A stretch of DNA of 64,000 nt from assembly GCF_901709675.1 (NCBI RefSeq), contig NC_051094.1, positions 6,041,001 through 6,105,000 on the forward strand, given 5' to 3'. The translations under genes and the position numbers were made by a program. This document shows, piece by piece, positions 25,101 to 38,700 of the stretch. The number at the start of each line of letters is the position of its first letter. Within the stretch, counting starts at the first letter, position 1. Origin of the DNA: Syngnathus acus (Eukaryota; Chordata; Actinopteri; Syngnathiformes; Syngnathidae). Under the pieces are notes generated by a model that saw only the letters and a program-made list of their open reading frames with translations, had not been told where the DNA came from and did not search any database.

Positions 25101-27124
25101 TCTTCTGTGGGAGCGTGCCGCCACTCTCATTACACACGCTGATTAAAGCATAGATTAGCCAGCAGTGGCCCTGCACGCTCCTCACCAGCAGCGCGCTCAA
25201 TATCAATTAGCGGCTGCGGCAAAAGCAGCATGTCCACTGGTGGCTCTTGTCTCCAGCTCCCGTGCAGGCACCTTCCTCACAACGCTGCATGGCAACCCCC
25301 CCCCCCCAGCCAACCTTCTTTAAAAAACAAGTGTAAGGTTGGAAAAAGAAGATTGCAGCTAATCCGTAACACTTTTCTATTATCACTATAATGTACGTGT
25401 GAGGTGTTACTAATAATGTTTGGCTGGAGAAGTAAAAGTATTTAAAGCCAGCGTGAGTTGAATGTAATTCTCATATACCATAAGTATGATGATTGGAAAC
25501 AATCAAGGAATTTTATTCTGGTATTGTAAATTGCGGTTATGTTAGAATGATGTGTCTGTGTTAAATCGTATTTCATTTTGAGTCTCTGAAGTCGTATACA
25601 TAGGGAGCATTATTTAGATATTTACCAGTGCCTAGGCAGTTTTGATTTTTTTTATCTGTTTAAATGATTCGCTCTGGATATAAGCAAACCAGTTTTATAA
25701 TCACAAGTATTAAGGAAAAATGCTTCATTATGGATACGTATTGTTAAGTGTGCGTGTTATTCATAGGATTTTAACTATCATGGAGATAAAAAATTTTTTA
25801 CTAATCAATACTAATTAATACAAATGTTCTACTCTTCCATCCAACCAAACATCCAACAAATTAAAAGCAAACATGTCAAAGTGGAAACGGAATTTAGTAA
25901 GCATCTTTACAAAAACATACTTAAAACTGACTTTTGAGGTTCCCGGAAACCTTTTACTTCTAAACTGTAAAAAAAAAAAAAAAAAATCCTGTACTGACAT
26001 GCTTAAGAAAGCATTTAATTTAAGCATGTCTGTATCCTGTGTCAAATGAAAATATTCAAAATGATCCCCTATAAATGGCCCATAACTCTGACTGATGTGT
26101 AAACTCATTTATATTCCAATCTATATCATTTCATGCCTGTTATAGCATGCGGGTCCTGGGTGTTTATCGAGGGTCACCGTGTGAAATTATTCAATTATAA
26201 CTGTCTGCCATGCAACGGCACAAGCTCTGATTGGCTTTTTCCACAGAGGGCGACCTACAGTATTTCTCCTCGCTGGGGTAAATATATACAGTGTTGCTCA
26301 CCATCGGCGTGAACCGACAGACAGGCCACCCAATTAAAAGTGGCCATCGATTATAGATAGCTGCCTGCTGGCATATGGGGGGGAAGACGATGTTGGATGC
26401 TGTGCCACTGCCAATACAGGCTGCGGTGTAGCCGCACGCTAACCAGAGCTGACACCAGCATATTAGATGTGGACCGGGTTAATTCACCCGCACTTGGCCC
26501 CTGTGTTGGATCCACAGCACGGCGCTTTATCTGCCCGCTCTAAATGCTGATCATTAAGTTGCTTCCAACAGCTGCCCCTGCTGCACCCATGCTTCTTATC
26601 ACTGATTCCAAATCACAAATATTTCACCTCTCCGCCGTTGCTCAGACTGGAGATGACCAAGATTTAAACTACTTAAAGCACTTTGGCTTTCGGTGAAAAG
26701 TGCAAAGGATTCCGTAGGGTTAGTAGGTGCAAAGGATGACGAGCAGGCAGTGAAGCAAAAATGAATTTTCCTCATTTGAGAAAGCACATTGACTGAACAT
26801 AATAAAATTGTATTTTACCTGTTAATCATTGTGCTATTTTCAATAGTAGAAAATGACATCAGTTGGACACATTTTAATTCATGTGCATCTGACAATTAAG
26901 TAGCTACTTTTATATGTAAATGTGCTGAGCACTTGTTTATCTAACTCCAGACCCTGCCCACCATATCATTTTATGTTCTATCTTTAATATTATGTTCTAT
27001 GTTTCCCCCTACTAGTATAAACATATATGAACTGTCTTTAGACTGCTTTAGTGAAATATGAATTCTTTTTGTTAAGTATAAATATAATCCAAGTCTATTT
27101 GCTGATGTTACATTAAGATTTCCA

Positions 27125-27192
27125 GTTAACCGCCCCCCTAAGGGAAAACGGTTCTGATGTGGCCTGCGACAAATTTTATTTTGACACCCCTG
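27125..27192 (-). mobile_element. Right-end fragment of a hAT mini-element
   Basis: The segment ends ATTTTGACACCCCTG and carries a GATGTGGCCTGCGAC subterminal motif. It aligns by eye with the right end of the element at 20552-20953, including the preceding CCCCCTAAGGGAAAA region. No matching left end was found upstream, so this is a truncated copy. Confidence 0.6.
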
Positions 27193-27829
27193 ACTTTATT
27201 TGAAAGAGAAATTCAAAATCAAATTTCCACCATCTTCTTTCTGTAACTATTTTCATAATTTTCTGCATCAAAGCTTGTAACAATGAGCCTCCCGTGGTGG
27301 GACGGCTTTCACCTAACCGATTTTCCTGACATGATGTTCTGGTCTCTCACAGTTGGATCTAAAAAAAAAGAAAAAAAAAAATCTCTTTTGCCTTCAACAC
27401 ACCAAAGGTAGCATAGCAAATTTTGAAAATGTTTTCTTTTTTTTTTCTCAAGCTGCTGCACTTACCCTGTAGCGCTCTGGCGCCCCCTAGGCGAAGGGTG
27501 TCTCACATTTTGATATCGGCTGGTTTATGTCATCTAAATGATGTGTAGTTTCTTGTAAACTCCCGAGGGTAGGCCACCTTTCGCGTGTACCAATTTCAAA
27601 CCCATTGTGTGACGTCCTCGTCCAAATGGTAGACAAAATCAAAATCAATCAATCACCCGCTCTTAATAGTTCGACACAGTGAGAGAATGTCAGTGCTAAT
27701 TTTAATTTGTACGTCTATGTGCAAATACTCCTTCTGGCTCTATCACCTGTCATTGTGTACTGAAGCCCCCCTAACCTATTTCCAATTTTCTCCCTCCTAT
27801 TTTCCACAAAGCTGCGTTTCCATTAGTGT

Positions 27830-28390
27830 TGGGAAAACATGATGGCAGGTCCATTTAAAAAGCCGCCGCTCCACCCTTCCCATAAGGGCCCGTGGCCAGG
27901 AAAATAAGAAATTAAGAGCGCCCGCTGTCTCTCCCAAACTCCTCCAGCGGAGCTCCCGTAGGGCGGGACGGGAGAGCTTTACCTTAGCATATGTTAACTA
28001 TTACAAGGTGGCTTGATGGAACACAACAAAATGACTGGTAATTGACATAAAATATGACAAAGCGTCGGAGTCTTTGTGAGGGAAGCGCGGCACATTACGG
28101 CGTATCAGCTCCGTAATGTGACTGATTAATGAAAGATCAACCTCGCACTCACTCAGCTGATTCTGTGAAAAATGAGTTTTGTGTTGTCATTCCGACAAGC
28201 CGGCACCCGCCGCCGGAAAAGGCTATTAGCCAGAATCATTATCAATAGCCATTTTTTCAAACTCTATTACGGCAATCAGGCTAGAATTTATTCAATAGAT
28301 TTACTTCATTTGCTTGTAATTGATAAATAATCAAAATTTATCAATGTACTTGCACACATTTCACTAACAATCAAGGAAAACTGCCCCATT
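27830..28390. promoter_or_regulatory. Candidate conserved noncoding element
   Basis: A repeat-free block, GC-rich at the left (about 27850-27970) and AT-rich at the right, with GGTAATTGACAT, ACTGATTAATGA, TTAGAGCTAAATTGATGATC and TCAATTAATC motifs. No reading frame of interest. The look is that of vertebrate developmental noncoding conservation. Inference only. Confidence 0.35.
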
Positions 28391-30929
28391 TACCAGCTGA
28401 CTTGGTCCAAATTAGAGCTAAATTGATGATCAATTAATCTTGGGAGGGGTAGTGCGCCGTGTTTAGTAGAGGAGCAGCAGAAAAGTGGCAGAGAGAGGGA
28501 GCGAGGGAGAGGGAGGGAGGGAGGAGACCAGGAAAGGATGATAAAGAGAATGGATGGACGGACGGGAGAGCGTGTAAACGGAAACACGGGCTCCACCGAA
28601 AACGCCAGGATGCTGCAGCAGCCTTCCCTATTATGTCACAAATTTAGCTTTCAAGGAGACATGGTGTGTGCGTGCGTGCGTGCGTGTCTGTGTGTGTGTG
28701 CGCGTGCATGCCGTACCCTGAGAAGTATCAGGGGGTGGACGAAGTTGGGCAAGTGGCGACGAGCAAGGTCAAAGAGAGTGATCCCATTTATTCTTTCATT
28801 TGCTGAGCCATTCAATTGCATGACGTGGCTTTGCCGCGCTTTGATAATTGCCAGCACATGTTTCTAATTTCAAGCCACTCAGAGACACTGCTGACCCAAG
28901 TCCTCCCCTTCTATCTGCCATGTTTGCCACTAGAACAAACACACCTTGTCACAGTCGACAACAAATGGGATGCAGAGTCAATCTCACGCTGCGCTAATAT
29001 CGTTCCACTGTACTGTGCTGCCTTGAGATAGGAGTTTCATTCCTGACCACACTTTGAGTTGTTACTCAAAACACGTGTGGCTCTCAAATCCTCTTTGCCC
29101 ATTGAAATGATTAGAAATGACATTATTCCGTTCCATGGACTTGTGTTTTTTGGATATGGTATACTTTATAAAAATAGAGTGCTCACGTAATTAATAGAAA
29201 GTAAAGAATTAAAGTACCCAACACAATTTTTGACTGGAGTATGGTTCACAAGTCTTACAAATTTAAATGAATTAAAAATAATTAGACCTGCCTGCTTCCA
29301 CCTGGTCTAAACTTTAGTCTACTATAAGCCACCAAATTGTCTATGGCACTGGCGGCACATAAGAGAAAATGCCCTTGATTTGCCGGATGTCTCTCGATCG
29401 CTACATTTCATTGGATTCACAATGCACAATTATGCTGACTTGTAACAAATTACACCAAAAAATCGATTTAAATAAATTGAAATAGCTGCAAATACCAGAA
29501 GATCATTGGGGCTGTTTGGCATCCCTCCCTTTTCCATATACAGTAACCCCAAAAGTCTTGGCGTGTCCACAACTCACTGGCACCTGTAATGTAAGGCACT
29601 CATTACCTCAAATGATGCATCACAGCTTCCTAATGATGGAGCCACTGTAATGGAGCCTGCTAATGAGAAGCTCTTAAGGAAGAGCATATTCTAATAGCCG
29701 GAGCAGAACTGGAGGGAAAGTCAACCAATGGCATGTAAACACACTATATTCCAGCATCATAGTTAATTCTTTGACCTCCATTCACTCAAATATTTAGCTA
29801 CTTTTTCAAATGTAATTAATTCGCATTATTTTAGGATGGAAATAGAATTGAGGAAAAAGCGCATTCAAACACGATGAGGAATCGTGATTGCGTCACAAAG
29901 CTTCTGTGGATGCTTGCTCACAAGCTGTCAAAATATATTCACATGGGATGCGTGGCTCTTGGCCTTTTAAGGGTGAATACTTTGAAATTGTGTACTTTTC
30001 AAAAAAACAGAAGCAGATCCAAGTCATTTACTGTTCATTTTAATGAAGTAAATGTGACATTTAGAGCTACGGTGGCAAGAGCGTCTCGTATACTAATAAA
30101 CTATGCATCTATATTCCGGGAATGATCCTGAGTTTTGATGAATGAATGCAGTTGCTTGTTATTTCGATTTTCACAGTGCGGATGAGACGTGCAAAACGGT
30201 TGCCACAGAGTCAAGTGGGAAATCAAATGTTGATATTCTTCTCCTGATGTTTCCATGAATATTTATGGCATTCCCAAGGAGAATCGAATAGAAGGTTAAC
30301 ATTTTCACTTCTCTTTTTTTTAATGTCTGTTTTTGACCTAAAGCACAGTGATGAGTCATTCAATTGGTTAGCCAAATCCAATTAAATACACTAAGCTATG
30401 TAGTTCATCTAGCACTGGTTACATTTTGATATAGTTTGAGATGAATAGAGTAGAAATTATGTGAATTTTCTGAAAGGGGGAATATGTGAGAAAAAAAATG
30501 ATTCTCTCATTGGAAATAAAATGAGTTACACCGACGGCAGTCTCCAAATTTTCTCCTGTACAGCATTTACATTCCATATTTCTTGAATTTTGGTCGAAAT
30601 ACTACTAGGTCCCACATGAGTGTACGTAAGATTTTGTTTTGGGCTGTTAAAATCAAGTTCAGACTTTTTTTTTTAAACCATAATTCTAAAAATGTATGTT
30701 TGATGCAAAGACAACACTGCTTAGGAGTTGTACTGTCTGTCTTTGGTTGGAAGAAAAAAAAAACACTTCAGATTGCAGCTCGAAAGAAATAAAAATCAAT
30801 TAAGTCAGGAATAGCCTTCCAGAACATATGAATTTTATTTGTGGTTAATCAGAGGTAGTTGAAATGGTGGCTATTGTGTGGTGCTTTTCACTTAACATGA
30901 GTTTGAATGTAATTGGTTCAATCTGATCA

Positions 30930-31121
30930 CATGGCACATTCCCAGTTGCACACTCGTGATTTCACTTATTTTTCTTTTCCTTTCAAAGGATAATAATCAT
31001 AAAAATAAATAAAATAAATTGTCCAGGGAATTGGTCACAATCGTGGTGTTTTTTGAGATTACAAAACCTTGGCATTTAAACAGGGGTGTGTAGACTTTTT
31101 ACATTTGCTATATACTGTACA
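30930..31121 (+). mobile_element. 3' part of a non-autonomous DNA transposon
   Basis: The string CACATTCCCAGTTGCACACTC, an A/T-rich middle, and the end CAGGGGTGTGTAGACTTTTTAC followed by a TATACTGTA motif recall a very common fish repeat. The same CAGGGGTGTGTAGACTTT end is found inverted at 8864-8900. No transposase is encoded. Superfamily (Tc1/mariner or hAT) is uncertain. Confidence 0.55.
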
Positions 31122-32559
31122 AACAAACATCAACTGTACCTAATTTTTATTTTAATAATCAATTATTTTGTCAATTAATCAATGAATGATATTTTAGAAA
31201 AAAAATCTATTTCCATCTCTTCAGAACATTACTTCAAATTGACAGTGCAGTAAATGGGCAATACAAATTCTGGTCAAGAATTTTTTAATCAGAAATACAA
31301 GATGATTTTTCTTACACTCGTCATGATAAAGTATAATAACAATAATATTTAATCTAGTCATCGACCTATTTAATATTTATATATTCAAGGGTAAGGTCCT
31401 GAAGCAGGTAGATTATTTTTCCTGAAATGTCATATAGCTATAAATTACAACGTATCAATTTAAGTCAAACTTAAAAAATATCAAATGAAAACAGCTCAAA
31501 AAGCCTGATGTGCTAGTTCAAAAGGAAAGACATGTTTTAAATCAGCATAATCAAAAATACGAATTGGGATGCTAAAAACCATTTTGGCTTTAAATTTATT
31601 GTTGTTACGATTCAGTTCCTGGTCAGAAAATTGCTGGTCATTGTTTTCCAAATTGTTTGTCTATATGTTAACTTAAGTCTTATTATTTAAACACAAAATA
31701 TATTTCATCTGATTCTATGCATGACTGCAGAAATTGCAGCCGTTTTTTCAAAACATTGATTGATTTATTGGATTATTGATTAATTGTGTAGTATATACAG
31801 CACCAATCAATACAATGTATTATTAATAACGTGGGGTAAATATAGGTGATTGTGTACCTAATGTTGTGTCCTAATCACTCCACAATGCCAGCCGCCACCC
31901 TTGAGTGCCTTGTGCATGTTGGGGCTATTTTATTGACCCCCCCTCCAGCACACACGCACATGCACGCGCGATGCCACCACCAGCATCATCTGCGTGACAC
32001 ACTCCTCCTCTTCATCATTAAGGAAATGGCTCTTCTTTGCTGATTATTTTATTTGGAGCCTGTGATTACCGCCATGTGCAAGAGATCACGCAGTACCGGG
32101 GAGCAGGCGCGGGGCGGCGGGCCTAATTGGGGCTCGGGATGCACGCCGTGCTGCAGCCAAGCTGGGTGGCCGGAGAGGGAAGCCTGTCATGAGGAGTGGG
32201 GGGGTGGTCGGATGTACTCGTTGGACCGCCATCAAATCACCTGCACACACGCTCAAATGCCATTTCAACCGTTTCTGTAGATGGAACATCGATTTCCCCC
32301 CCCTTAAGCGAGTGATTGTTTGTGCCTCAAAAGTGTTGGACCTAATGCAATCTAAATACTATATAGCGTCTTTTTCTTGTGTTTGTTCCACAAAGGACTC
32401 TTGCGCAGTGGATTTACGCAGTTTGATGAGATAAAAAAAAATGGCGCACATTAAGGAAAACTTGATCTTATTGCTCAACAAAACTGCATTTGTTTTTTTG
32501 GGTTGTTTTTTTTTTAGTGTATTTTCATTCCAAATGTGTCTCTTGGCGTGTAAACAGCC

Positions 32560-32830
32560 CCGCGTGCACTCAGATGCGCCGCATTAACCTGCGTGGATTG
32601 CACGCGAGTGCTTCCACTGCAAGGGAGAAAGATTGATGTGGTCCAGTTAGGGAGGCTGAGTGAGACATCGAGCCTGCGCAAGTGTCTCGCTCTTATTACG
32701 CCAATAAAGGCAGAGTCGGAGGCGCCAACAGCACAAGAGATTACTGATTACTTTGCTTTCTCCGCCAGCAACAAACAGCAATTTTTGTACCGGATTTCTC
32801 ACACAAATGCCCCAAATATGCACCATTAAA
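32560..32830. promoter_or_regulatory. Candidate conserved noncoding element 2 kb upstream of otp
   Basis: A balanced, repeat-free block with CGCATTAACCTGCG, TTATTACGCCAATAAAGG (a caudal/HOX-like TTATTACG core) and GAGATTACTGATTACTTTG. It overlaps an open frame of 78 aa that shows no family features. The proximity to otp makes a regulatory role plausible; this is inference. Confidence 0.35.
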
Positions 32831-32951
32831 CTCTATATTATTCTGAAATATTATTGTTTGAATGTTTTGTCTCCGGAATTTCTATGTCAGTTGCAGTTGT
32901 TATTTCTGGTCATTTTGAGTTAAACTAACATGTGATTTATCGCTTCGATCA

Positions 32952-33019
32952 ATTATTATTATTATTATTATCATTATTATCATTATTATCGTTATTATTA
33001 TTATTATTATTATTATTAA
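32952..33019. repeat. ATT trinucleotide microsatellite
   Basis: An imperfect ATT array with ATC and GTT interruptions. Confidence 0.9.
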
Positions 33020-34655
33020 TCTAATGATATTAAACATGTGGGAAAAATTGGTAAAAATTGTGGAACCCGGTACCTTATGAAAGCACTACGTACAATTATT
33101 CTGAATATACATTTATTATGAATAATGTTGTCTTTATGGATTCATTCATTAGTTTGCGATAATAATTATAATGGTACATGCTTTAAAATGATTTGTTGTC
33201 GTTGCTATAGTTTTTTGTAGTAGAAAATTATGATGTAGATTTATTCAATACAAATATCCTTTTGCAAAGTCAATGTGTAATAGGCTTATGGTAGATTTGG
33301 CATTGTTCGAATTACGCTGCAAGTCATTTAGCATTTTTTTGCATTATTGACGTTATTTATTTCTTATATGAGACGTAAACAAAACTTTTTAAAGCCAATT
33401 TATATTGACATTACAATCTCATTCAGCATATTTAGCATGCATTATAGTTGTATTTGAATTGGACAAAATTCCTATAGACAGCAAAAAAAATGACAATTAT
33501 GATCTCTGACCGTACCAGATTTAGATGTGTTTTAGTGATCTTCGAACCCCTTCCAGAACCTTCTCAAAATAAAAAAAATAAAAAAAAGGAATCACAGTGC
33601 CTTTCCTCCTCTTGCATCACTGAATTTACAGCCCCTCATGATGATGATGATGATGAAGATCGGGATCCCTCTTCATCACATGCACGTACCGGTCCATTTG
33701 CTTGTGTTTTTCACGCTGCGCTCCTTCTCTGCATCCTGACAGATTGAGCACAAAGACGAGCACCATGTGGAGGTTCGAGCTAGGGAGAGAGAACGAGAGA
33801 AACAACTCCTCGCTCGGACGCCTCCTTTGTCAAGTCCCGGCCTGTGCTGCCCCATTCTCCGGACTCAACCCGAACATCTGCCCCCGACAAAAAAAAAAAA
33901 ATCCCCATTGCGTCTTGCAGCCATAGCAAGTTGCGTAGACGAGTTGCAGATCAATGCTTGTCCCCTCTTTTTAATTGTGTAACGGTCCTACTTATGGACG
34001 CCCCCTTGCAAGACGGGGGCAAGCGTTTAGGGCTCCTGCACGTCTGATTTAGTTCCAAGCAAAGCGGGCCTAAATGGCTCTAATTGCCAACGCCTTGATG
34101 AAAAGTCGATGGGAGTTAAAGCGGACCGATCACTAAGCGGAGCTGCGATCCATCTGTACTCACTTTATTTATTTATTTCCTCCATTTGTCTCCACAAATC
34201 ACCTGCCAGCCGGGACCGGGACGCATATTTGTTTTTGTTTGTGCTCATTTACATTCACTTGAGTTTCGAATTCATATCATGGATTGCTATTTGTTATTAA
34301 CGTTGCACGACGTATAGATGGACGCATATTCGCCATATTTTGTTTGCAAATTAATTCAACTCTTTGTTGGTTTTTTTGTCAAGACATTTCACGCGTGCAT
34401 TCGTTTAGCAAGCAGGTGTCCCGCAGCCCACGAGCAGATTAAACAAATACATTAAGACGTTTTAACGTTGAATAATTTGAGCATGAAAAAGCTAATAAAT
34501 CAGAGGATGGTATGGCAGAATTGAATTGTAGTGCTTTTTTTACGCGTGCACGCCTTGGCTCTGGGCGCGTGCGTGGCTTTAGAACACACACACCTACACC
34601 TACACATAGAACTTGGGGTGGGTGGGGGTCTGGGTGCTTGAGGGTGTTGGTTGGG

Positions 34656-34780
34656 TCCAATCCTTGCCTCTGATTGGTTCTCATTTGAGGAAGCTGACGG
34701 CTTCTCTGCACTAATAAGCGCCTCCCAGCCCTTCTAAGGGCCATTATAATGCAAGAGACCTCCTTTTTTTAAGCACAAAC
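34656..34780 (+). promoter_or_regulatory. otp: Putative otp core promoter
   Basis: A TATAAT box lies at 34745-34750, with an inverted CCAAT box (GATTGGTT, core 34673-34677) about 70 bp upstream and a CCAAT at 34656-34660. Transcription would start near 34775, leaving a 5'UTR of roughly 100 bp before the ATG at 34881. Spacing fits a classical core promoter, but no transcript data are available. Confidence 0.4.
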
Positions 34781-34880
34781 CGAATTTTCCTTCATTTACA
34801 ACATCTATGCCCCTTAAATTGCCCCCAAAGTTAGTCGGAGCGTTTTGCCCGGACCTCTTTTCGCCCTGGAGCGCTACGCG

Positions 34881-37800
34881 ATGCTCTCCCACGCCGACCT
34901 CCTGGATGCTCGGCTCGGTGAGTTCTCGGCTCTAAACCCGGGAGCTAAACTCCACTGTAAGACGAACTTCTTATTTATTTCACTTTGTGTGTGCGCACGC
35001 GTCTGTGTGTGTTGTGGTCAATTGAGTGTGTATTTAATTACGTGTAAGTGTTTTTGTGGAATTAGGAATCATTTGACAGCATAAATGTGATTAAGACCCT
35101 CAGCTAAATTAAGTTAATTTATTTTTTGGCATTTTTTTTTCATTAGTGTTTGGTTTTTCATTATTTTTTAAGTGCATTTACATTCTCTTTATTCTTCTCA
35201 GGGATGAAAGATGCTGCAGAGTTACTCGGACACCGAGAAGCTCTCAAGTGTCGGCTGGGCGGCGGGGTGCCGGACCAGGGTCATCCGGGAGACATGGCCC
35301 CCGGTTCGGACTCCGTGGAGGGAGCCACTCTCTTGCCCGGTGAAGACATCACCACCGTGGGATCCAACTCGGCCGGTATGCCGGTGAACGGGAAGGAGCC
35401 GGAGAAGCAGCAGCAGCAACAACAGCAGCAGCCCCAGCAGAGCTCGGGCGGGCAGTCCAGTCAGCAAAAACAGAAACGGCACCGAACCCGCTTCACGCCG
35501 GCGCAGCTCAACGAACTGGAGCGCAGCTTCGCCAAGACTCACTACCCGGACATCTTCATGAGGGAGGAACTGGCCCTCAGGATCGGTCTCACCGAGTCCA
35601 GAGTCCAGGTGAGCCTTTGAAACGATGCAGGAATGGAAGAATTAAAAACGAACAGCATCGTTGCAAAGCCCCCCGTGTAAGCTTAACTGTTTCGCAATAT
35701 TGTTAAATATTCGGTTTGACGTCAAATTCCATCATCTTGTTTTTCTATCTATTGTGATTTACACGATCGGGATACTTTGATTGGGTTTTATTAAATAAAC
35801 CTGAAGCTAGTTGGAATCACGGCGTGGCAAAATTAGTTTTTCGTGCAGGACAAAATAATAAATAAAAATGTTTAGACGCAGCCTTAAAATAGCGAGTACG
35901 AGTCGCTGTCCATAGTGCTGAAGCAAAAAGTCTAATATTGAAAACACTGCATGTGTACTTGTGGGAAAATATATTGGACGCTAAAATAGAATATAGTGAA
36001 TCGTGTAATTGAAATATTTAAACGCAAACATTCGCTTCTTGAAAAAGAAATTAACCAATAATTTAATCAAAACATTAAATAAAAATGTAAGCTAATATTA
36101 GTTCGGCTGATTATTTTTGTGGTTACCTATTATTTCAAGTATATTTTTTTCTTCAAAAAATATCATTTGAATTTCGAAATTTTTAAATGTGCAGTTGCGC
36201 TCATAAGGTTCGAAAACACAAGCAATCAGGCAAAACACTTTTTTTTTTAATTCGATGTAAATCAATCATCAAAACATCGCAACAAAACAATGATTTATCA
36301 CAATGTCCTCCAAAAATTCCAGTATTTTTGTCAGTAGTATGTAACAAATTCTCAGGTTATAAAATCATAAGTGTCCCACCCGAGAACCGATTTCCCCCGA
36401 CTCTTTAGCATTAACATAGCATTATATATATTATAAAACTACATTCTAAAATATAAATAAGAAATGAAAGTTATCTTCCCAAACATGTTTATTTCTATAA
36501 GCGTAATTTTGACTTGCAACAAAATCGACATTATCAGACACTTTTTAGGCGTATTTATTATAACTGCGAACGTGTTATTCAGCGGCAACCTGGGGCCGGT
36601 ACATGCAAATAATCCCAGGAAAGCAAAAAAAAAAAAAAAAAAAGAAAAGCCGATCAATTGGTATTAGTCACGTGGTCGTCCTCAAATATTCCATCAACGC
36701 GCTCTTAATGGGACTCGAGAAGAATAACTTCTCTTTTTTTGAAGGGGATGAGAGATTGCATTTGCTTTCTCCTGTGCTCGTGTAATAGCCTCGGCTGGTG
36801 CGTCACGCGTGGCTGCGTGGAATGAGAGCGAGTTAATCACAACCGAGCGTGATGAAATCTTTACGAGAGCATGCACCCGTGTTTTGGGTTACAGCGCGTA
36901 AATTGGGCACTGCAAAACGTGTTATGTTGATATTGTATCTATTGTTTGGTTTTAGAAAATCGAAACGGGGCGTGACATTTTAAGCCACCCGTAACAAAAG
37001 CACAAAACATTACCTTTCTAATGCTTTCATTAAAAAAAATATTAAATGAGTGGCAAATGTATATTTTCTTTTTAACGGTTCCGTTGCTTAAAAATACCGA
37101 TAGGGTTTATTTCGTCTCACGGTCACGTCATAAGACACCAACAAATATTTTTTCTGGTGTGTGAAATGAATTTGTATTGTCTCCAAATGACCGATAAATG
37201 GGAAAAGGCCTCGATGTAATTATACTGATGACTTTAGTGTGACATTAGTCGCCTCATAATATGAACGTGGCTGCCTATTTATTTTCCCACGGTTGACATA
37301 TTTATTCTTTACAATTCAATTCACAAGAATTGTATATTCTGTGTATTGCGTGACAGTAATTCATAGAAAAACATAGCAATTACAGCCAAATGGTTGAAAG
37401 TAAAATATTTTATTTCAGCAATTACGGATGCACGCATGCGATAGTATTCAAATTGCTGCCATCCCCGTGAGTGTTGCTCTAAAATGTTGTATTTCTTTCA
37501 CTCGTATACTTTTTAAAGACAGACTGTATTTTTGTGTTGTATTAACATGCACCGTATCATTTGGCTATTTATTTCCTCGAGGCAAACACTGCGGCATATT
37601 TTGCACTCATTTTAGTAGATATTGATATAGAAAAGAAATAGGGAATTTAAAAAAAGAAGAAAAATGCTTTTGCCATTTTTGGCGATATGTTTTTCCTGAT
37701 GATTCACTGCCATTCGACATAAACGAAAATGCTTATAATAATAATAATAATAATGCTTAAACATTTAACGGTTAATTGCCAAGATTTTCCCCGACCGCAC

Positions 37801-38430
37801 GAATTCATTCCGAGATCGCAAGTCGTCACAACCTAAATAAATATATTGCGGTGTTGAAATGAGGCAGTAATGGGTTTCATGTAGCCGCGTCCCGGTGTGA
37901 CGGTTCGCTGTCCGTTGGACCCGCAGGTGTGGTTCCAGAACCGGCGCGCCAAGTGGAAGAAAAGGAAGAAGACCACCAACGTGTTCCGCTCCCCGGGCAC
38001 GCTGCTGCCCACGCCGGGCTTGTCGCAGTTCTCGGCGGCCGCCATGGAGAACAGCCTGTGCTCGTTCCACGCCAACGACTCGCGCTGGGCCACGGGCATG
38101 CCGGGCGTGTCGCAGCTGCAGCTGCCCCCGGCTCTGGGCCGCCAGCCGCCGGGCATGGCGCAGTCGCTGTCGCAGTGCAGCCTGGGCCACGGGCCGCCAC
38201 CCAACTCCATGGGGCTGTCCAACGGCCTCTCGTCCAACGGCTCCGGCCTGCAGTCGCACCTCTACCAGTCGCCTTTCCCCGGCATGTCGGCGTCGCTCTC
38301 CGGACCCACGAACGTATCGGGCTCCCCGCAGCTATGTAGCTCCCCGGACAGTGACATGTGGAGAGGGACCAGCATTGCTTCCCTTCGGCGCAAGGCGCTC
38401 GAGCACACAGTGTCCATGAGCTTCACTTAG
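34881..38430 (+). CDS. otp: Orthopedia homeobox transcription factor
   Basis: Coding exons are 34881-34917, 35202-35608 and 37927-38430 (stop TAG), giving 315 aa against about 325 in mammals. The N-terminus [22 protein letters not shown] is the family signature. The homeodomain is residues 103-162 ([10 protein letters not shown] to WKKRKK), with Gln at homeodomain position 50 and an intron between positions 46 and 47, as in paired-type homeobox genes. A C-terminal OAR motif ([14 protein letters not shown]) is at 296-309. A run of eight Gln sits at 82-89. Splice sites are GT/AG with good donors. OTP is a nuclear DNA-binding factor needed for hypothalamic neuroendocrine and dopaminergic neurons, including CRH neurons. 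The ATG at 34881 is chosen because it gives the conserved N-terminus; an in-frame TTG lies upstream at 34845. Whether this is teleost otpa or otpb cannot be told. Confidence 0.97.
35609..37926 (+). other. otp: otp intron 2
   Basis: A 2.3-kb AT-rich intron with GTGAGC donor and CCCGCAG acceptor. No gene inside. It contains A-runs (36625-36643), an ATA/ATT run near 37735-37755, and one GC-richer patch (36660-36900) that might be regulatory. Nothing else recognisable. Confidence 0.85.
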
Positions 38431-38700
38431 TGACTTGTACAAAGGCCAAACCACGCAGCCCCCCCCCGATCATCATTACAACGCTGAAGTCTTCACTCCC
38501 TCGGACGCAAGGAACGAAACCTACGCATGAGCCACGCGTGGGCTCCTGACATTCACTTAAAAGAAGAAAAGCTATGACGCTGAATCCCACTGTAACGATT
38601 CTCCGGAGGTCCAAACAATTGTCGTCTCCCCCCCGAGTGCCTCTCGCAGCACTTGTAATGTTGTGTTCAAGTGAACTTGTGTTATGTCAAACGGTAAATT

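Larger units (their letters stand above)
20962..27124. other. Noncoding gene-desert segment with AT microsatellite and candidate regulatory blocks
   Basis: No gene is supported. The 154-aa open frame at 24505-24969 is hydrophobic and Cys-rich but resembles no family and has no exon-like boundaries. Contents: an 86-bp AT array, a G run at 22241-22253, poly-A/T runs near 25001 and 25970, and GT-rich sequence near 23750-23790. The block at 21290-22160 is a strong candidate conserved element (separate entry); 25060-25230 and 26190-26580 have a similar look. Confidence 0.5.
27193..34640. other. Noncoding gene-desert segment proximal to otp
   Basis: No gene is supported. Contents: purine-rich stretch 28490-28530, GT/CG-rich run near 28665-28705, a DNA-transposon fragment at 30930-31121, an ATT microsatellite at 32952-33019, and a GATGAT run near 33640. 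Repeat-poor blocks at 27830-28390, 32050-32290 and 32560-32830 are good candidates for otp regulatory elements. The interval 31130-31860 is AT-rich with nothing recognisable. Confidence 0.5.

Noticed and set aside
37765-38259. 164-aa open frame antisense to otp exon 3
   Set aside because: Shadow of the GC-rich coding exon on the opposite strand.
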